Of a stretch of 64,000 nt of DNA, positions 51,135 to 60,593 are shown piece by piece. The notes under the pieces were generated by a model that had not been told where the DNA came from, made no database searches, and saw nothing but the letters and a program-made list of their open reading frames with translations. Made by a program: the position numbers and the translations under genes. The first letter of the stretch is position 1. Each line of letters opens with the position of its first letter. Where the stretch lies: NCBI RefSeq assembly GCF_042660675.1, contig NZ_JBHSUL010000017.1, positions 1 to 64,000 of the forward strand, given 5' to 3'. This DNA comes from Marinilactibacillus sp042660675 (lineage in GTDB: Bacteria > Bacillota > Bacilli > Lactobacillales > Carnobacteriaceae_A).

Positions 51135-51992
51135 TTATTGTACACTCAATGGTACGCGTTGATCTGGAACTGGAAAAGCTGCATCCAGTCTTAACATGTC
51201 TTCTTCAGATAAAACGATATCCAGTACATCTGCGTTCAACTGGACATGTTTCTCACTACTGGCTTTTGGAATCGCAATAATGTTGTCTTGTTGCATCACA
51301 AAAGCCAGCAAGAGCTGAATGATCGAAATATTATGCGCTTCAGCGATTTCTTTTACGGTTTGGTTACTATACACAAGGTCTTTCAGATCAGGTTCCTGAC
51401 CAATCACCGGACAGTAAGCCATGATTGGAATGCCTTTTTCTTTAAGATAGTTCGTTAGAACAACTTCTATGCCTCTAGACGCTAAGTGGTAAAGTACTTG
51501 GTTGGTTTGGCAGTTCTCGCCGCCTTTTAGAGCGAGTAATTCTTGCATATCTTCCAAATCGAAGTTGGAAACGCCCCAATGTTTGATTTTGCCTTGACGC
51601 TTCAGTTCTTCAAAACAATCAATCGTTTCTTGAAGCGGTACACGCCCTCGCCAGTGTAAAAGATACAAATCCAGTGAGTCCACACCTAAACGGTTTAGCG
51701 TTTGTTCACATGCTTCAAACATATCAGGATTTCCGGCATTTTGTGGATATACTTTTGACACTAGAAATAATTCTTCTCTATTGTAGGGCGCTATCGCTTC
51801 TCCTACTAACTCCTCTGAGTCACCGTCCCCATACATTTCAGCTGTATCGATCAAGGTCAGGCCTCTGTCAATACCAGCACATAGGGCTTCGATTTCTTGT
51901 TGACGCTTGGAAGGATCTTCTCCTAATCTCCAAGTTCCTTGTCCTAAATTCAATACATTTTGTCCACTAGGTAATTGAATCTTCTGCTTCAT
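51135..51992 (-). CDS. Aldo/keto reductase
   Basis: A 285-residue NADPH-dependent reductase of the AKR superfamily. Catalytic tetrad members are visible: Asp in DTAEMYGDG with Tyr, Lys in FLVSKVYP, His in LYLLHWRG. NADPH-binding SNFDLEDM and AIPKASS follow. Substrate unknown. A strong AAAGGAGG precedes MKQKIQLP, which was taken as start; an upstream 22-codon extension has none. Confidence 0.92.
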   Translation of the reverse strand: MKQKIQLPSGQNVLNLGQGTWRLGEDPSKRQQEIEALCAGIDRGLTLIDTAEMYGDGDSEELVGEAIAPYNREELFLVSKVYPQNAGNPDMFEACEQTLNRLGVDSLDLYLLHWRGRVPLQETIDCFEELKRQGKIKHWGVSNFDLEDMQELLALKGGENCQTNQVLYHLASRGIEVVLTNYLKEKGIPIMAYCPVIGQEPDLKDLVYSNQTVKEIAEAHNISIIQLLLAFVMQQDNIIAIPKASSEKHVQLNADVLDIVLSEEDMLRLDAAFPVPDQRVPLSVQ

Positions 51993-52169
51993 TTCTATAG
52001 AACCTCCTTTAGTCGTTTCCAATTTAGTATAACAATGATCTAGTAAAAATTTAATCAATAGCTATTCACTTTTCCTTAAGTCGAAGAAGGATTTAAACTT
52101 CTAAAAGAAATTTGTTTACATTCTTTTGCATTTTTGATAAGGTTATATGCAAATAACACATTAAAACTG

Positions 52170-52345
52170 AATGACTGGATGAGGCGCAGAGATCAAAAGT
52201 AGTTATCAACCATAGAACCTGTAAGTTCTTGATAATGAAAGGGAAATCTGCCGAAATGGTTGATCTTTACAGTAAGATTAACTGTTGGGCTGCATATGAA
52301 GAATATGCAGACTGCCGTATGAATATAAGTAGACACCTAATAATT
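52170..52345 (+). promoter_or_regulatory. Lysine riboswitch (L-box) of the diaminopimelate operon
   Basis: The conserved L-box core is recognisable: GATGAGGCGCAGAGATCAA with AGTAG, AAAGGGAAATCTGCCGAAA, TTGGGCTGCATATGAAGAATATGCAG and the closing ACTGCCG. Lysine binding should favour the downstream terminator and shut off lysC and the dap genes. Identified by motif memory; the alternate antiterminator pairing was not folded. Confidence 0.9.
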
Positions 52346-52396
52346 GAATAGGTAATCTACTTTACGGAGTGCTTCCGCTTGTATATAGATTCTTTA

Positions 52397-52428
52397 GGAC
52401 AAGTCGGTACTTCGACTTGTCCTTTTTG
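52397..52428 (+). terminator. Riboswitch-controlled terminator before lysC
   Basis: GGACAAGTCG pairs perfectly with CGACTTGTCC over a 6-base loop, followed by TTTTT. A preceding hairpin (GTAG...CTAC at 52329-52361) may belong to the switch. Confidence 0.9.
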
Positions 52429-52480
52429 TATACTCTTGTTACTTTCAAAGGCAGTCTCACTAAGTTTGGAAAGGATAGCC

Positions 52481-53683
52481 ATGAAAAGAAGCGTATTAAA
52501 ATTTGGTGGATCAAGTGTTTCTGATCTACCGAAAATCAAAGAAATCGCCCTACATCTTAAAGAACGAACCGACCAAGGAGAGCAACTGGTTGTCGTTGTA
52601 TCCGCTATGGGCAAAACAACCGATGACTTGCTACGCAACGTTGGGCAAATTACATCGAAACCAAATGATCAAGATCTCGCTATGCTCCTAACAACCGGTG
52701 AACAACAAACCATTTCTTATCTTTCGATCACTCTGAATGATTTGGACGTTAAAGCTAAACCACTAACAGGTTACCAAGCGGGCATCGAAACCATTGGGCA
52801 TCATCTAAAAAGTAAGATTTCTTCAATCAAAACGGATTTGTTCGACCAATTATTTGAAACCAATAGGGTCGTTATAGTTGCTGGCTTTCAAGGCTTTAAT
52901 AAAGAAGGCGAACTTACAACATTAGGACGAGGAGGTTCAGACACAACAGCCGTTGCATTGGCTGCGGCTTTGGAAACAACTTGTGAAATCTATACAGATG
53001 TTACAGGTGTCTATAGTACCGATCCTAGAATTTTCCCGAATGCAAAACGTTGGGATAAGATTTCCTATGAAGAGATGATGGAAATGTCTGCACTTGGTGC
53101 AGGTGTACTAGAAACGAGAAGCGTAGAACTGGCGAACAATAACGGGATAAAGCTTTATCTTGCTAAAACACTCTCTAAAGAGAAAGGAACCTGGATCGTG
53201 CCGAATGAACAAATACTTGAACACAAAGCCGTCACTGGCGTTGCGTTGGATAAGAATATGGCTCATGTAACCTTAACGGACCCCTCTAACGGTGCTCAGT
53301 TATTGAATGATATTTTTGTTGAACTAGAAAAAGAAGAAATCAATATCGATATGATTTCTCAAATTAGAAATCAAGACGGTATGCAGTTATCCTTCACTGC
53401 TAAAGATTCCGATGAACGTCAGCTCGTGCAAGTTTTTGATCAGTTGAAAGGTCATTATCATGATTTGACAGTCAGCATCGTTGATCATTATGCCAAAATC
53501 TCTGTTATTGGTGCAGGAATGAGAGATATGTCTGGTGTTGCCTCTCAAATTTTTAGAACATTGATTGAGTCTGACATCACCTACTACCAGGTGACTACTT
53601 CTGAAATTAGTGTTTCTTGTGTAATTGATGAAACCAACGGTGAAAAAGCCACAAAATTGCTTTGCGAGAAATTTGATCTATAA
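52481..53683 (+). CDS. lysC: Aspartate kinase
   Basis: A 400-residue enzyme making beta-aspartyl phosphate, the first step to diaminopimelate. Kinase motifs VLKFGGSSVSD at the start and TLGRGGSDTTAVALAAAL; two ACT domains fill about residues 265-400, giving feedback control. Start set at MKRSVLKFGG after GGAAAGGAT; an upstream in-frame extension would run through the riboswitch terminator and is not coding. First gene of seven. Confidence 0.95.
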   Translation: MKRSVLKFGGSSVSDLPKIKEIALHLKERTDQGEQLVVVVSAMGKTTDDLLRNVGQITSKPNDQDLAMLLTTGEQQTISYLSITLNDLDVKAKPLTGYQAGIETIGHHLKSKISSIKTDLFDQLFETNRVVIVAGFQGFNKEGELTTLGRGGSDTTAVALAAALETTCEIYTDVTGVYSTDPRIFPNAKRWDKISYEEMMEMSALGAGVLETRSVELANNNGIKLYLAKTLSKEKGTWIVPNEQILEHKAVTGVALDKNMAHVTLTDPSNGAQLLNDIFVELEKEEINIDMISQIRNQDGMQLSFTAKDSDERQLVQVFDQLKGHYHDLTVSIVDHYAKISVIGAGMRDMSGVASQIFRTLIESDITYYQVTTSEISVSCVIDETNGEKATKLLCEKFDL

Positions 53684-53710
53684 TTTATTTCCATTAGAAA
53701 GGAAGTCCTT

Positions 53711-54685
53711 ATGTATAAAATTGCCGTAGTCGGTGCTACAGGATTAGTTGGTAGCACGATGCTTCGCTTGCTAGAAGAAAAAAACATTCCTATTGAACAG
53801 TTAACCTTATTCTCTTCTGCTCGCTCAGCGGGAACTAAAGTAGGCTTCAAAGACAAAGAATTGGTCGTTGAAGAACTGACCGAAGACAAAACAATGGGTC
53901 CTTTTGATTATGTTTTAATGTCAGCGGGTGGAGAAACGAGTTTAACCTTCTCTCCTCTTTTTGAACAACATGGTGCCGTTGTGATTGATAATTCAAGTGC
54001 TTGGAGAATGGATCCAGAAATTTCTTTAGTGGTTCCTGAAGTAAACCCTCCTGTACTGGATAGAAAGATTATCGCCAATCCAAATTGTTCAACCATACAG
54101 TCTGTAGGTCCATTGAAAATCTTACTAGATGCCTTCGGTATTGAACGGGTTGCTTATACGACTTATCAATCTGTGTCCGGATCTGGTTGGAAAGGCATCG
54201 AAGACTTGAGGCGCGGTGAACAAGGGAAAGAACCATTGAATTACCCGCATCCAATTTATAATAACGTCTTACCACATATTGATGTTTTCCAAGAAGACGG
54301 CTACACAAAAGAAGAAGTCAAGATGATTGAAGAAACGAGAAAAATCTTGAGTCTTCCTGCCCTTCCTGTAACGGCCACTTGTGTACGTGTACCCGTTACG
54401 AGTGCACACTCGGTCGCCATCAATGTTACACTGACAAAAGAAACAACGGTTCAAGACATCCAGCAGTTGTTTGAAGAAAGTCCCTACGTTACGTTAGTGG
54501 ATGATCCAAGCAACAACCGTTATCCGATGCCTGTCAATGCGGGTGGTGAAGAAGGCATTTTTGTTGGACGGATTCGAAAAGACGACAGCCTTGAAAACAC
54601 CTATCATGTCTGGACAGTCAGCGATAATATTTTAAAAGGTGCTGCACTAAATGCCGTGCAGATTTTACAACAATTAACGAACTGA
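53711..54685 (+). CDS. asd: Aspartate-semialdehyde dehydrogenase
   Basis: A 324-residue NADPH enzyme reducing beta-aspartyl phosphate to the semialdehyde. Nucleotide-binding VVGATGLVGSTMLRLLEE; catalytic Cys in ANPNCSTIQ; His in RVPVTSAHS. Somewhat shorter than some family members but complete. Confidence 0.96.
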   Translation: MYKIAVVGATGLVGSTMLRLLEEKNIPIEQLTLFSSARSAGTKVGFKDKELVVEELTEDKTMGPFDYVLMSAGGETSLTFSPLFEQHGAVVIDNSSAWRMDPEISLVVPEVNPPVLDRKIIANPNCSTIQSVGPLKILLDAFGIERVAYTTYQSVSGSGWKGIEDLRRGEQGKEPLNYPHPIYNNVLPHIDVFQEDGYTKEEVKMIEETRKILSLPALPVTATCVRVPVTSAHSVAINVTLTKETTVQDIQQLFEESPYVTLVDDPSNNRYPMPVNAGGEEGIFVGRIRKDDSLENTYHVWTVSDNILKGAALNAVQILQQLTN

Positions 54686-54700
54686 GAGGAGAAACACATT

Positions 54701-55585
54701 ATGTCTCACCTATTTACAGGAATTGGCGCTGCCGTTACTACACCCTTTACGGAAAATGCCGTTGATTATGAACAGTTCCGAAAACATTTAACGTTTTTGA
54801 AAGATAATCAGATTCAGAGTCTGATTGTAAATGGTACTACAGGTGAAGGATCCACGCTTTCAACCGAAGAAAAATTGAACTTGCTGAACGTTGCGCTTGA
54901 GGTTTCTGATGGACAGATCCCGGTTATCGCCGGAACTGGCTCAAATAATACGAAAGCAAGTATCGATGCATCTAAAAAAGCAGAAGAACTCGGTGTCGAC
55001 GGATTACTCGTCATAACTCCTTACTACAATAAAACAAGCCAAAGAGGATTAGTGGCACATTTCACGGCTATTGCGGATGCGGTTAATATTCCAATCATCT
55101 TGTATGATGTCCCAGCGCGTACCGGTATGACGATTCAACCTGAAACTTTGCAAGTACTTGCGGAACATCCAAATATCGTTGGTCTTAAAGATGCAACAGG
55201 AGACTTGACGCACTTGAGTCGCTTGCAAGCTGTTGTGAATGACTCGTTTGCTTTTTACGGCGGAAACGATGATCTTGCGCTTCCTTTCTTTGCTCAAGGT
55301 GGACATGGCTTGATCTCTGTCGCTGCCAACGTATTGCCTAGTGAGTATCAAATGATGTTTGAAACGGTTAAGACTGATATCGCTAAAGCGAATTTAATTT
55401 ATAGAGAACTACATCCAGTCGTTGAAGTGTTGGGTATTGATGTCAATCCAATTCCCATCAAAGTCTTAACAAGTTTTCTAGGATTCGGTCAATACGAGGT
55501 TAGACTCCCGCTTGTCCCACTTGAAGAAATGGATCAGGCTTCTATTATCGAAGTTTTCCGTCATTTAAAAGGAGAAAGTATATAG
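54701..55585 (+). CDS. dapA: 4-hydroxy-tetrahydrodipicolinate synthase
   Basis: A 294-residue aldolase condensing aspartate semialdehyde with pyruvate. The pyruvate-binding Lys is in NIVGLKDATGDL, the TTGE motif in NGTTGEGSTL, and the catalytic Tyr in IILYDVPARTG. The stop is immediately followed by the dapB ATG. Confidence 0.97.
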   Translation: MSHLFTGIGAAVTTPFTENAVDYEQFRKHLTFLKDNQIQSLIVNGTTGEGSTLSTEEKLNLLNVALEVSDGQIPVIAGTGSNNTKASIDASKKAEELGVDGLLVITPYYNKTSQRGLVAHFTAIADAVNIPIILYDVPARTGMTIQPETLQVLAEHPNIVGLKDATGDLTHLSRLQAVVNDSFAFYGGNDDLALPFFAQGGHGLISVAANVLPSEYQMMFETVKTDIAKANLIYRELHPVVEVLGIDVNPIPIKVLTSFLGFGQYEVRLPLVPLEEMDQASIIEVFRHLKGESI

Positions 55586-56317
55586 ATGGATATATTATTA
55601 GTTGGATACGGCGCAATGAATCAGCGTGTCGCAGCACTCGCAGAAGAACAAGGACACACGATTGCTGGTGTAGTTACACCTGATGAAAAAGCGAATCAAT
55701 ATTCAGTGTTTTCAACCTTCGATGACACTTTGCCTAAAGTCGATGTCGTCATTGATTTTTCTCATCCAGTGCTCACAACCGCTTTATTGGAATCATCTAT
55801 CACTGCACCTCTTGTCATAGCAACAACCGGCGAAAAAGATCGTCTGACTGAATTGATGCAAAAAAAAGCACAAACACAACCGGTCTTCTTTAGTGCCAAT
55901 ATGAGTTATGGTGTGCATATCCTGACTGAAATCATTAAATATGCTAGCCCACTACTTGAACAATTCGATATTGAGATGATCGAGAAGCATCATAATCAAA
56001 AAGTGGATGCTCCAAGCGGTACCTTGGTTAAGCTGTATGATGCAATCGTTGAGAGCGCCAAACCCGCTGCACAGCCAGTCTACGATCGTCATGAGAAATC
56101 TGAGAAACGAGATCCAAAAGAAATCGGTATCTCTTCTATTCGCGGCGGAACCATTGTTGGCGAACATGAAGTCATCTATGCAGGTCATGATGAAGTGATT
56201 TCTATCAAGCACTCCGCTCAATCAAAAGACATTTTCGCAAGTGGCGCTTTAACAGTTGCTACTGCTTTACAACATAAATCAAATGGTTACTACACGTACC
56301 ATAACTTAGGAGAATAA
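55586..56317 (+). CDS. dapB: 4-hydroxy-tetrahydrodipicolinate reductase
   Basis: A 243-residue NAD(P)H reductase, short for DapB (usually about 250-270). N-terminal LLVGYGAMNQRVA nucleotide-binding loop; catalytic EKHHNQKVDAPSGT motif intact. Its N-terminal domain is compact, like other Lactobacillales versions. Confidence 0.96.
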   Translation: MDILLVGYGAMNQRVAALAEEQGHTIAGVVTPDEKANQYSVFSTFDDTLPKVDVVIDFSHPVLTTALLESSITAPLVIATTGEKDRLTELMQKKAQTQPVFFSANMSYGVHILTEIIKYASPLLEQFDIEMIEKHHNQKVDAPSGTLVKLYDAIVESAKPAAQPVYDRHEKSEKRDPKEIGISSIRGGTIVGEHEVIYAGHDEVISIKHSAQSKDIFASGALTVATALQHKSNGYYTYHNLGE

Positions 56318-56321
56318 ATTT

Positions 56322-57035
56322 ATGAAGGAATTTTCAGCTCAAGAAATTATCCAGTACATTAGTGAGTCGACAAAAACGACTCCTGTAAAAATTTACGTAA
56401 ACACCTCTTTATCTAAATCGGATTTCCCAGATACGTTTAGAGTGTTTGGAAATAAAGATAGTTATACCATTTTCACTGATCTTAAAGACTGGAAAAACTT
56501 TTTTGTGGATAACAAAGAAGCTTTAATTGATCATGTACTGGAACAAGACAGAAGAAATTCAGCCATTCCGCTTTTAGATGCTTCTGAAGTGAATGCACGT
56601 ATTGAACCGGGTTCGTTTATCCGAGAACACGCTGTGATTGGAGACAATGCCGTTATTATGATGGGTGCTGTGATTAATATTGGCGCGATCGTTGGCGAAG
56701 GAACCATGATTGATATGGGTGCTGTCCTTGGTGGACGCGCAACAACTGGGAAAAATGTACACGTTGGTGCTGGCGCCGTGTTGTCTGGTGTTATTGAACC
56801 GGCTAGTGCCAAACCTGTTGTGATTGAAGACAACGTTTTGATTGGTGCTAATGCCGTTGTTCTTGAAGGCGTTACAGTAAAAAAAGGTGCGGTGGTCGCT
56901 GCTGGTGCAATCGTTACTGAAGATGTACCAGAAAATACGGTTGTAGCAGGTGTTCCTGCTAGAGTCATCAAAAAATCAAGCGATGTAGAAGCTAGCAAGA
57001 TCGATATTGTTTCTGCCTTACGTAACCTGGACTAA
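56322..57035 (+). CDS. dapH: Tetrahydrodipicolinate N-acetyltransferase
   Basis: A 237-residue left-handed beta-helix acyltransferase. Hexapeptide repeats ([IVL]-G-x4) run through residues about 85-210 and the N-terminal DapH domain precedes them. It acetylates tetrahydrodipicolinate, so this organism uses the acetylase branch, consistent with the deacetylase that follows. Confidence 0.95.
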   Translation: MKEFSAQEIIQYISESTKTTPVKIYVNTSLSKSDFPDTFRVFGNKDSYTIFTDLKDWKNFFVDNKEALIDHVLEQDRRNSAIPLLDASEVNARIEPGSFIREHAVIGDNAVIMMGAVINIGAIVGEGTMIDMGAVLGGRATTGKNVHVGAGAVLSGVIEPASAKPVVIEDNVLIGANAVVLEGVTVKKGAVVAAGAIVTEDVPENTVVAGVPARVIKKSSDVEASKIDIVSALRNLD

Positions 57036-57046
57036 TAGGTATGCCG

Positions 57047-57072
57047 AGCGAAATTCTTTTTGGATTTCGCTT
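57047..57072 (+). terminator. Hairpin between dapH and the deacetylase gene
   Basis: AGCGAAAT pairs with ATTTCGCT over a T-rich loop. No good T-run; probably an mRNA processing or attenuation element. TATACT a few bases later could be an internal -10. Confidence 0.5.
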
Positions 57073-57113
57073 TCGTCTTATCTTTATACTGAATTTGAAG
57101 GAGTATTTAAATA

Positions 57114-58259
57114 ATGGATTATGAAACGCGCGTTACGACTCACCGAAGAGCCTTGCATCAAATTCCTGAATTATCTTTTCAAGAATATAAAACCACAGAG
57201 TATATTCGCTCAGAGTTAGAAAAATTATCTATTGAGTATCTATCCCCTTTAGAAACCGCAACCGTCGTTTACTTAAAAGGAAATTCTGACAAAACCATTG
57301 GATTCCGAGCGGATATTGATGCTCTACCGATCATTGAAGAAACGGGAGTGCCCTTTGAGTCAACTCATCCACTGGCGATGCATGCTTGTGGTCATGATGG
57401 GCATGCATCTATTTTATTGACATTTGCTGAATGGTGTAAAGCTCAACAAAACTCAAATCAATTGAAGCATAATGTTTTACTCATCTTTCAACCTTCTGAG
57501 GAATCGAATGCTGGAGCCAATGCTCTCATAAAAGCTTTCCCTTTTGAAGACTATAACCTTGAAGCCTTGTTTGGAGTGCATCTGGGACCAGACACTGATG
57601 AAGGCGTACTCTTAACCAAAGAAGGCCCGCTTACGGCGAGCGCTACAGAATACCGCATTCGCATTAAAGGAAGATCTGCCCACGTTGCTGAAAAAGAAAC
57701 AGGCGCCAATGCTTTAGGAGCACTTTCAAATATCGTGAACCAGATTGCTCAGATCCAACAGTATCAATTGTCTGGTTTGAATCAAAATGTCATCCATATC
57801 GGAAAAATGGATGCTGGAGAAGCTATCAATACCGTGGCTAGTAACGGCTACCTTGAAGGGACGATCCGTACGTATAGTCCGGAAGACCTTGAAGTTATCA
57901 AAAGTCAATTGAATGCAATTGTTGAAAGCAATGACCAAATCTTTGGCACCACCTCCACTTTATCTATTGCGGAAGGCTATCCTCCTGTAATCAATCCATC
58001 TTCTCTTTTAGACTTAGTTGAAAAAAGTGCAGCTTCAGCAGGATTAGCTTTATCACTGAAGGCCAAACCCTATTTATTTGGAGAAGATTTTTCATTTTAC
58101 TCTACAGTCACACAAACAAATTTTGCCTTTTTAGGGATTAAAAATACAGCCAAAGGTTATACTAGCGGGCTGCATACTTCGACTTTTAATTTTGATGAAT
58201 CAGTCCTCGTTTATGGGGTTCAGTACTTTCAGGAAATATTAAATCATTTAGGAGAATAA
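57114..58259 (+). CDS. N-acetyldiaminopimelate deacetylase (M20 family)
   Basis: A 381-residue metal-dependent amidohydrolase. Metal ligands and catalytic residues appear in GFRADIDALPI, MHACGHDGHAS, FQPSEESNAGA and GLHTSTFNF. It removes acetate from N-acetyl-LL-diaminopimelate. The matching N-acetyl-DAP aminotransferase is not in this operon. Confidence 0.92.
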   Translation: MDYETRVTTHRRALHQIPELSFQEYKTTEYIRSELEKLSIEYLSPLETATVVYLKGNSDKTIGFRADIDALPIIEETGVPFESTHPLAMHACGHDGHASILLTFAEWCKAQQNSNQLKHNVLLIFQPSEESNAGANALIKAFPFEDYNLEALFGVHLGPDTDEGVLLTKEGPLTASATEYRIRIKGRSAHVAEKETGANALGALSNIVNQIAQIQQYQLSGLNQNVIHIGKMDAGEAINTVASNGYLEGTIRTYSPEDLEVIKSQLNAIVESNDQIFGTTSTLSIAEGYPPVINPSSLLDLVEKSAASAGLALSLKAKPYLFGEDFSFYSTVTQTNFAFLGIKNTAKGYTSGLHTSTFNFDESVLVYGVQYFQEILNHLGE

Positions 58260-58261
58260 CT

Positions 58262-59320
58262 ATGTCAGCGACATTAACGTTCAATCAACAGAGGTTGTTC
58301 AAGCAAGCGCGTTCTCTACAAGAGAAACAAAATCTGATCGTAGTTGTAAAGAATAACGCCTATAATTTTGGTATGGAACGCGCTTATAAAGTTTTCTACA
58401 AAGCCGGAATCAGAAGTTACGCTACAACTAATCTAGAAGAAGCCGTTTGGCTGAGAAAACAAGATGACCAAATCACCGTTTTACTGCTAGACCCTTCAAC
58501 TGAATTTGATGTATTGCGCGAACACGATATTAGTCTGACCTTACCGAATGTAGCCTTTTATCATCAGTATAAAGAACACTTAGAAGGTATTAAAATTCAC
58601 TTGGTATTTAAAAACCTTCTGAACCGATTTGGATTTGATACCGCTGAAGAAATGAAAGCAATCTTTGATGATCAGTTTTTAACGATTACAGGTATTTGGA
58701 CTCATTTTGCCTTTGCGGATGAACTATCTGACGAACGCTACGAGATTGAAAAAGAAAACTGGTCCAATGTTTTAACGGTCTTAGAACCTTACTTGGATAC
58801 TTTGACCTTTATTCACGCTCAAAATAGTGCTTCTTATTTGAGAGAGGGTCTTTTTGATCAGCATACACATATTAGAGCTGGCGCTATCGCTTATGGCGCA
58901 CGCCCCTATTATGATTTACCAGAATCGTTGGCTTCACAAACTATTGAAGTAAGTGCTTCAGTTAAAGAGGTTGTTTTTGTTCCCAAAGGGCAGTCAGCCG
59001 GTTATTCAGCGGCTTTTGTTGCTGAAGAAGATACGCTACTAGCTATTTGTGATATTGGATACGGTAACGGTATTTTAAGAACGCGCTCAAAACATGAAGT
59101 AATAATCAACCATAAGTCTTTTCCAATAGCCGTTTTAATGATGAGCCATTTGATGGTCAAGGTGGATGCTTCCGTTACAATCGGAAATCGGGTTTATTTA
59201 TATAACGATGCACTGAAATTAGATGACTTCGCACATAAAGGGGTCGGCGCTTTTTCAGAACAGATGGCTACCTTAAATCATCAAACTTTTAAGATAAACG
59301 ATATTCCACTCTCAGAATGA
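58262..59320 (+). CDS. alr: Alanine racemase-like PLP enzyme of the dap operon (Alr2 type)
   Basis: A 352-residue fold-III PLP enzyme. The PLP lysine is in VVVKNNAYNFG (compare the usual VVKANAYGHG), the Arg/Tyr region IRAGAIAYGARPYY is kept, and the second catalytic Tyr may be in SAGYSAAF; IGYGNGILR replaces the usual GYADGYPR. The same gene order, ending in alr2, is known for the staphylococcal dap operon. It may make D-alanine or act on another amino acid; divergence from canonical Alr leaves substrate open. Confidence 0.8.
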   Translation: MSATLTFNQQRLFKQARSLQEKQNLIVVVKNNAYNFGMERAYKVFYKAGIRSYATTNLEEAVWLRKQDDQITVLLLDPSTEFDVLREHDISLTLPNVAFYHQYKEHLEGIKIHLVFKNLLNRFGFDTAEEMKAIFDDQFLTITGIWTHFAFADELSDERYEIEKENWSNVLTVLEPYLDTLTFIHAQNSASYLREGLFDQHTHIRAGAIAYGARPYYDLPESLASQTIEVSASVKEVVFVPKGQSAGYSAAFVAEEDTLLAICDIGYGNGILRTRSKHEVIINHKSFPIAVLMMSHLMVKVDASVTIGNRVYLYNDALKLDDFAHKGVGAFSEQMATLNHQTFKINDIPLSE

Positions 59321-59463
59321 CAAAGCATTCAAAAGTATTACATTGATTATATTTCACAATCTAAATGGTTTGTGAGGAAAAGAGTATCTAGACAGATTTT
59401 ATTGATATAAAATCACAAACTTTTTATTAAGGGTATTCTTCAGTTACTTTTTAAGAACAGTCA

Positions 59464-59506
59464 AAAACCCCAACATTGTGCCTAACCACATCGTTGGGGT
59501 TTTTCT
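59464..59506. terminator. Bidirectional terminator between the dap operon and ppaC
   Basis: AAAAACCCCAAC and GTTGGGGTTTTT arms with an inner TTGTG/CACA stem; A-run left, T-run right. Confidence 0.93.
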
Positions 59507-59517
59507 ATATCCTTTAT

Positions 59518-60444
59518 TTATTGAAATTTAGCGGTTAACTGAGGGACAACTTGTTTTTTACGTGAAACAACGCCTTCTAAGAATAATACATTGTCATTAA
59601 CTGTTGTCGCTAACGCTTCAGTAACTTCTTGCTCATATGGGCCATAAAGAATTGCGGTCGAATCATTTTCAAGCACATTTGTGATCAGTAATAAGAATAC
59701 ATCATAGTTTTCTGCTTCACTTTGTTTTTTCATTGCTTCAAGTAACGCGTCTTTTCTATCAATGATTTCTTGAACATCTACCACATTTACTTGACCGATT
59801 CTGACATTTTTGTCTCCCATCGGGAATGTCTTGGCATCTGCATCTAGTAGTTCCTGTTCAGATTTATCGCTTGTTTTTGTACCGGCTTTTAATAACTCTA
59901 CGCCATAAATTTCAAGATCCACATCTGCAATGACCGCTAATTCTTTTGCAGCCGTAACATCTTCTTCTGTACAGGTAGGTGATTTAAGCAATAAAGTATC
60001 CGAAATGATTGCTGAAAGCATAAGACCCGCAATCTCTTTTGGAATTTCAACATTTTTTTCATTGAACATCTTGAAGATGATTGTATTTGTACACCCCACT
60101 GGCTCTGCACGGTAATAAAGAGGGTTCGCTGTTTGGAAGTTAGCGATTCTATGATGATCTACCACAGATAACACTTCAACTTGATCAATATCATCCGCGC
60201 TTTGTTGCGCTTCATTATGATCTACTAACATAACTTGTTTCACTTCGTTTGAAACGGTCGTTACCACTTTTGGATGATCAACATTGAAATAATCTAGCGC
60301 ATAAGACGTTTCGTCCGTAATAGTACCCAGCGCTACAGGTTTAGTATCCAAACCAAGCTGGTTTTGCAAGTAACTGAAGCTGATCGCAGATGTTACAGCG
60401 TCTGTATCAGGACTTTTATGTCCAAAAACAAAAATTTCACTCAT
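59518..60444 (-). CDS. ppaC: Manganese-dependent inorganic pyrophosphatase (DHH family)
   Basis: A 308-residue family II pyrophosphatase that drives biosynthesis by splitting PPi. DHH-family metal motifs: FGHKSPDTDAVTSA, LVDHNE, VVDHHRI. The C-terminal DHHA2 domain has the SRKKQVVPQL substrate-binding tail. AAAAGGAG precedes the ATG. Confidence 0.96.
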   Translation of the reverse strand: MSEIFVFGHKSPDTDAVTSAISFSYLQNQLGLDTKPVALGTITDETSYALDYFNVDHPKVVTTVSNEVKQVMLVDHNEAQQSADDIDQVEVLSVVDHHRIANFQTANPLYYRAEPVGCTNTIIFKMFNEKNVEIPKEIAGLMLSAIISDTLLLKSPTCTEEDVTAAKELAVIADVDLEIYGVELLKAGTKTSDKSEQELLDADAKTFPMGDKNVRIGQVNVVDVQEIIDRKDALLEAMKKQSEAENYDVFLLLITNVLENDSTAILYGPYEQEVTEALATTVNDNVLFLEGVVSRKKQVVPQLTAKFQ

Positions 60445-60516
60445 TTAAAAATCTCCTTTTAAATCATTTATACTTTAAGAATATAGGATTTTTAGTCAAA
60501 ATTCAATCTTGAAACG

Positions 60517-60583
60517 TAAAAGAGCAGAACCATTCGAAACATCCTAAGTCATTTAAGAGGATTGTTCGATCCGTTCTACTCTA
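60517..60583 (-). terminator. Terminator of the pfl operon (leftward)
   Basis: A long stem: AGAGTAGAAC / GTTCTGCTCT with an inner CGAACAATCCT / AGGATGTTTCG, followed by a T-run on the leftward strand. Confidence 0.88.
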
Positions 60584-60593
60584 AAGTAGTTCA

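Noticed and set aside
52379..52480. N-terminal extension of aspartate kinase
   Set aside because: It would be translated from the riboswitch terminator hairpin; the conserved kinase start MKRSVLKFGG with its own ribosome site is the real one.
56531..56998. A 155-residue leftward open frame rich in Thr, Ala, Ile and Pro
   Set aside because: It is the antisense shadow of the dapH hexapeptide repeats, whose regular codons suppress stops on the other strand. No ribosome site.
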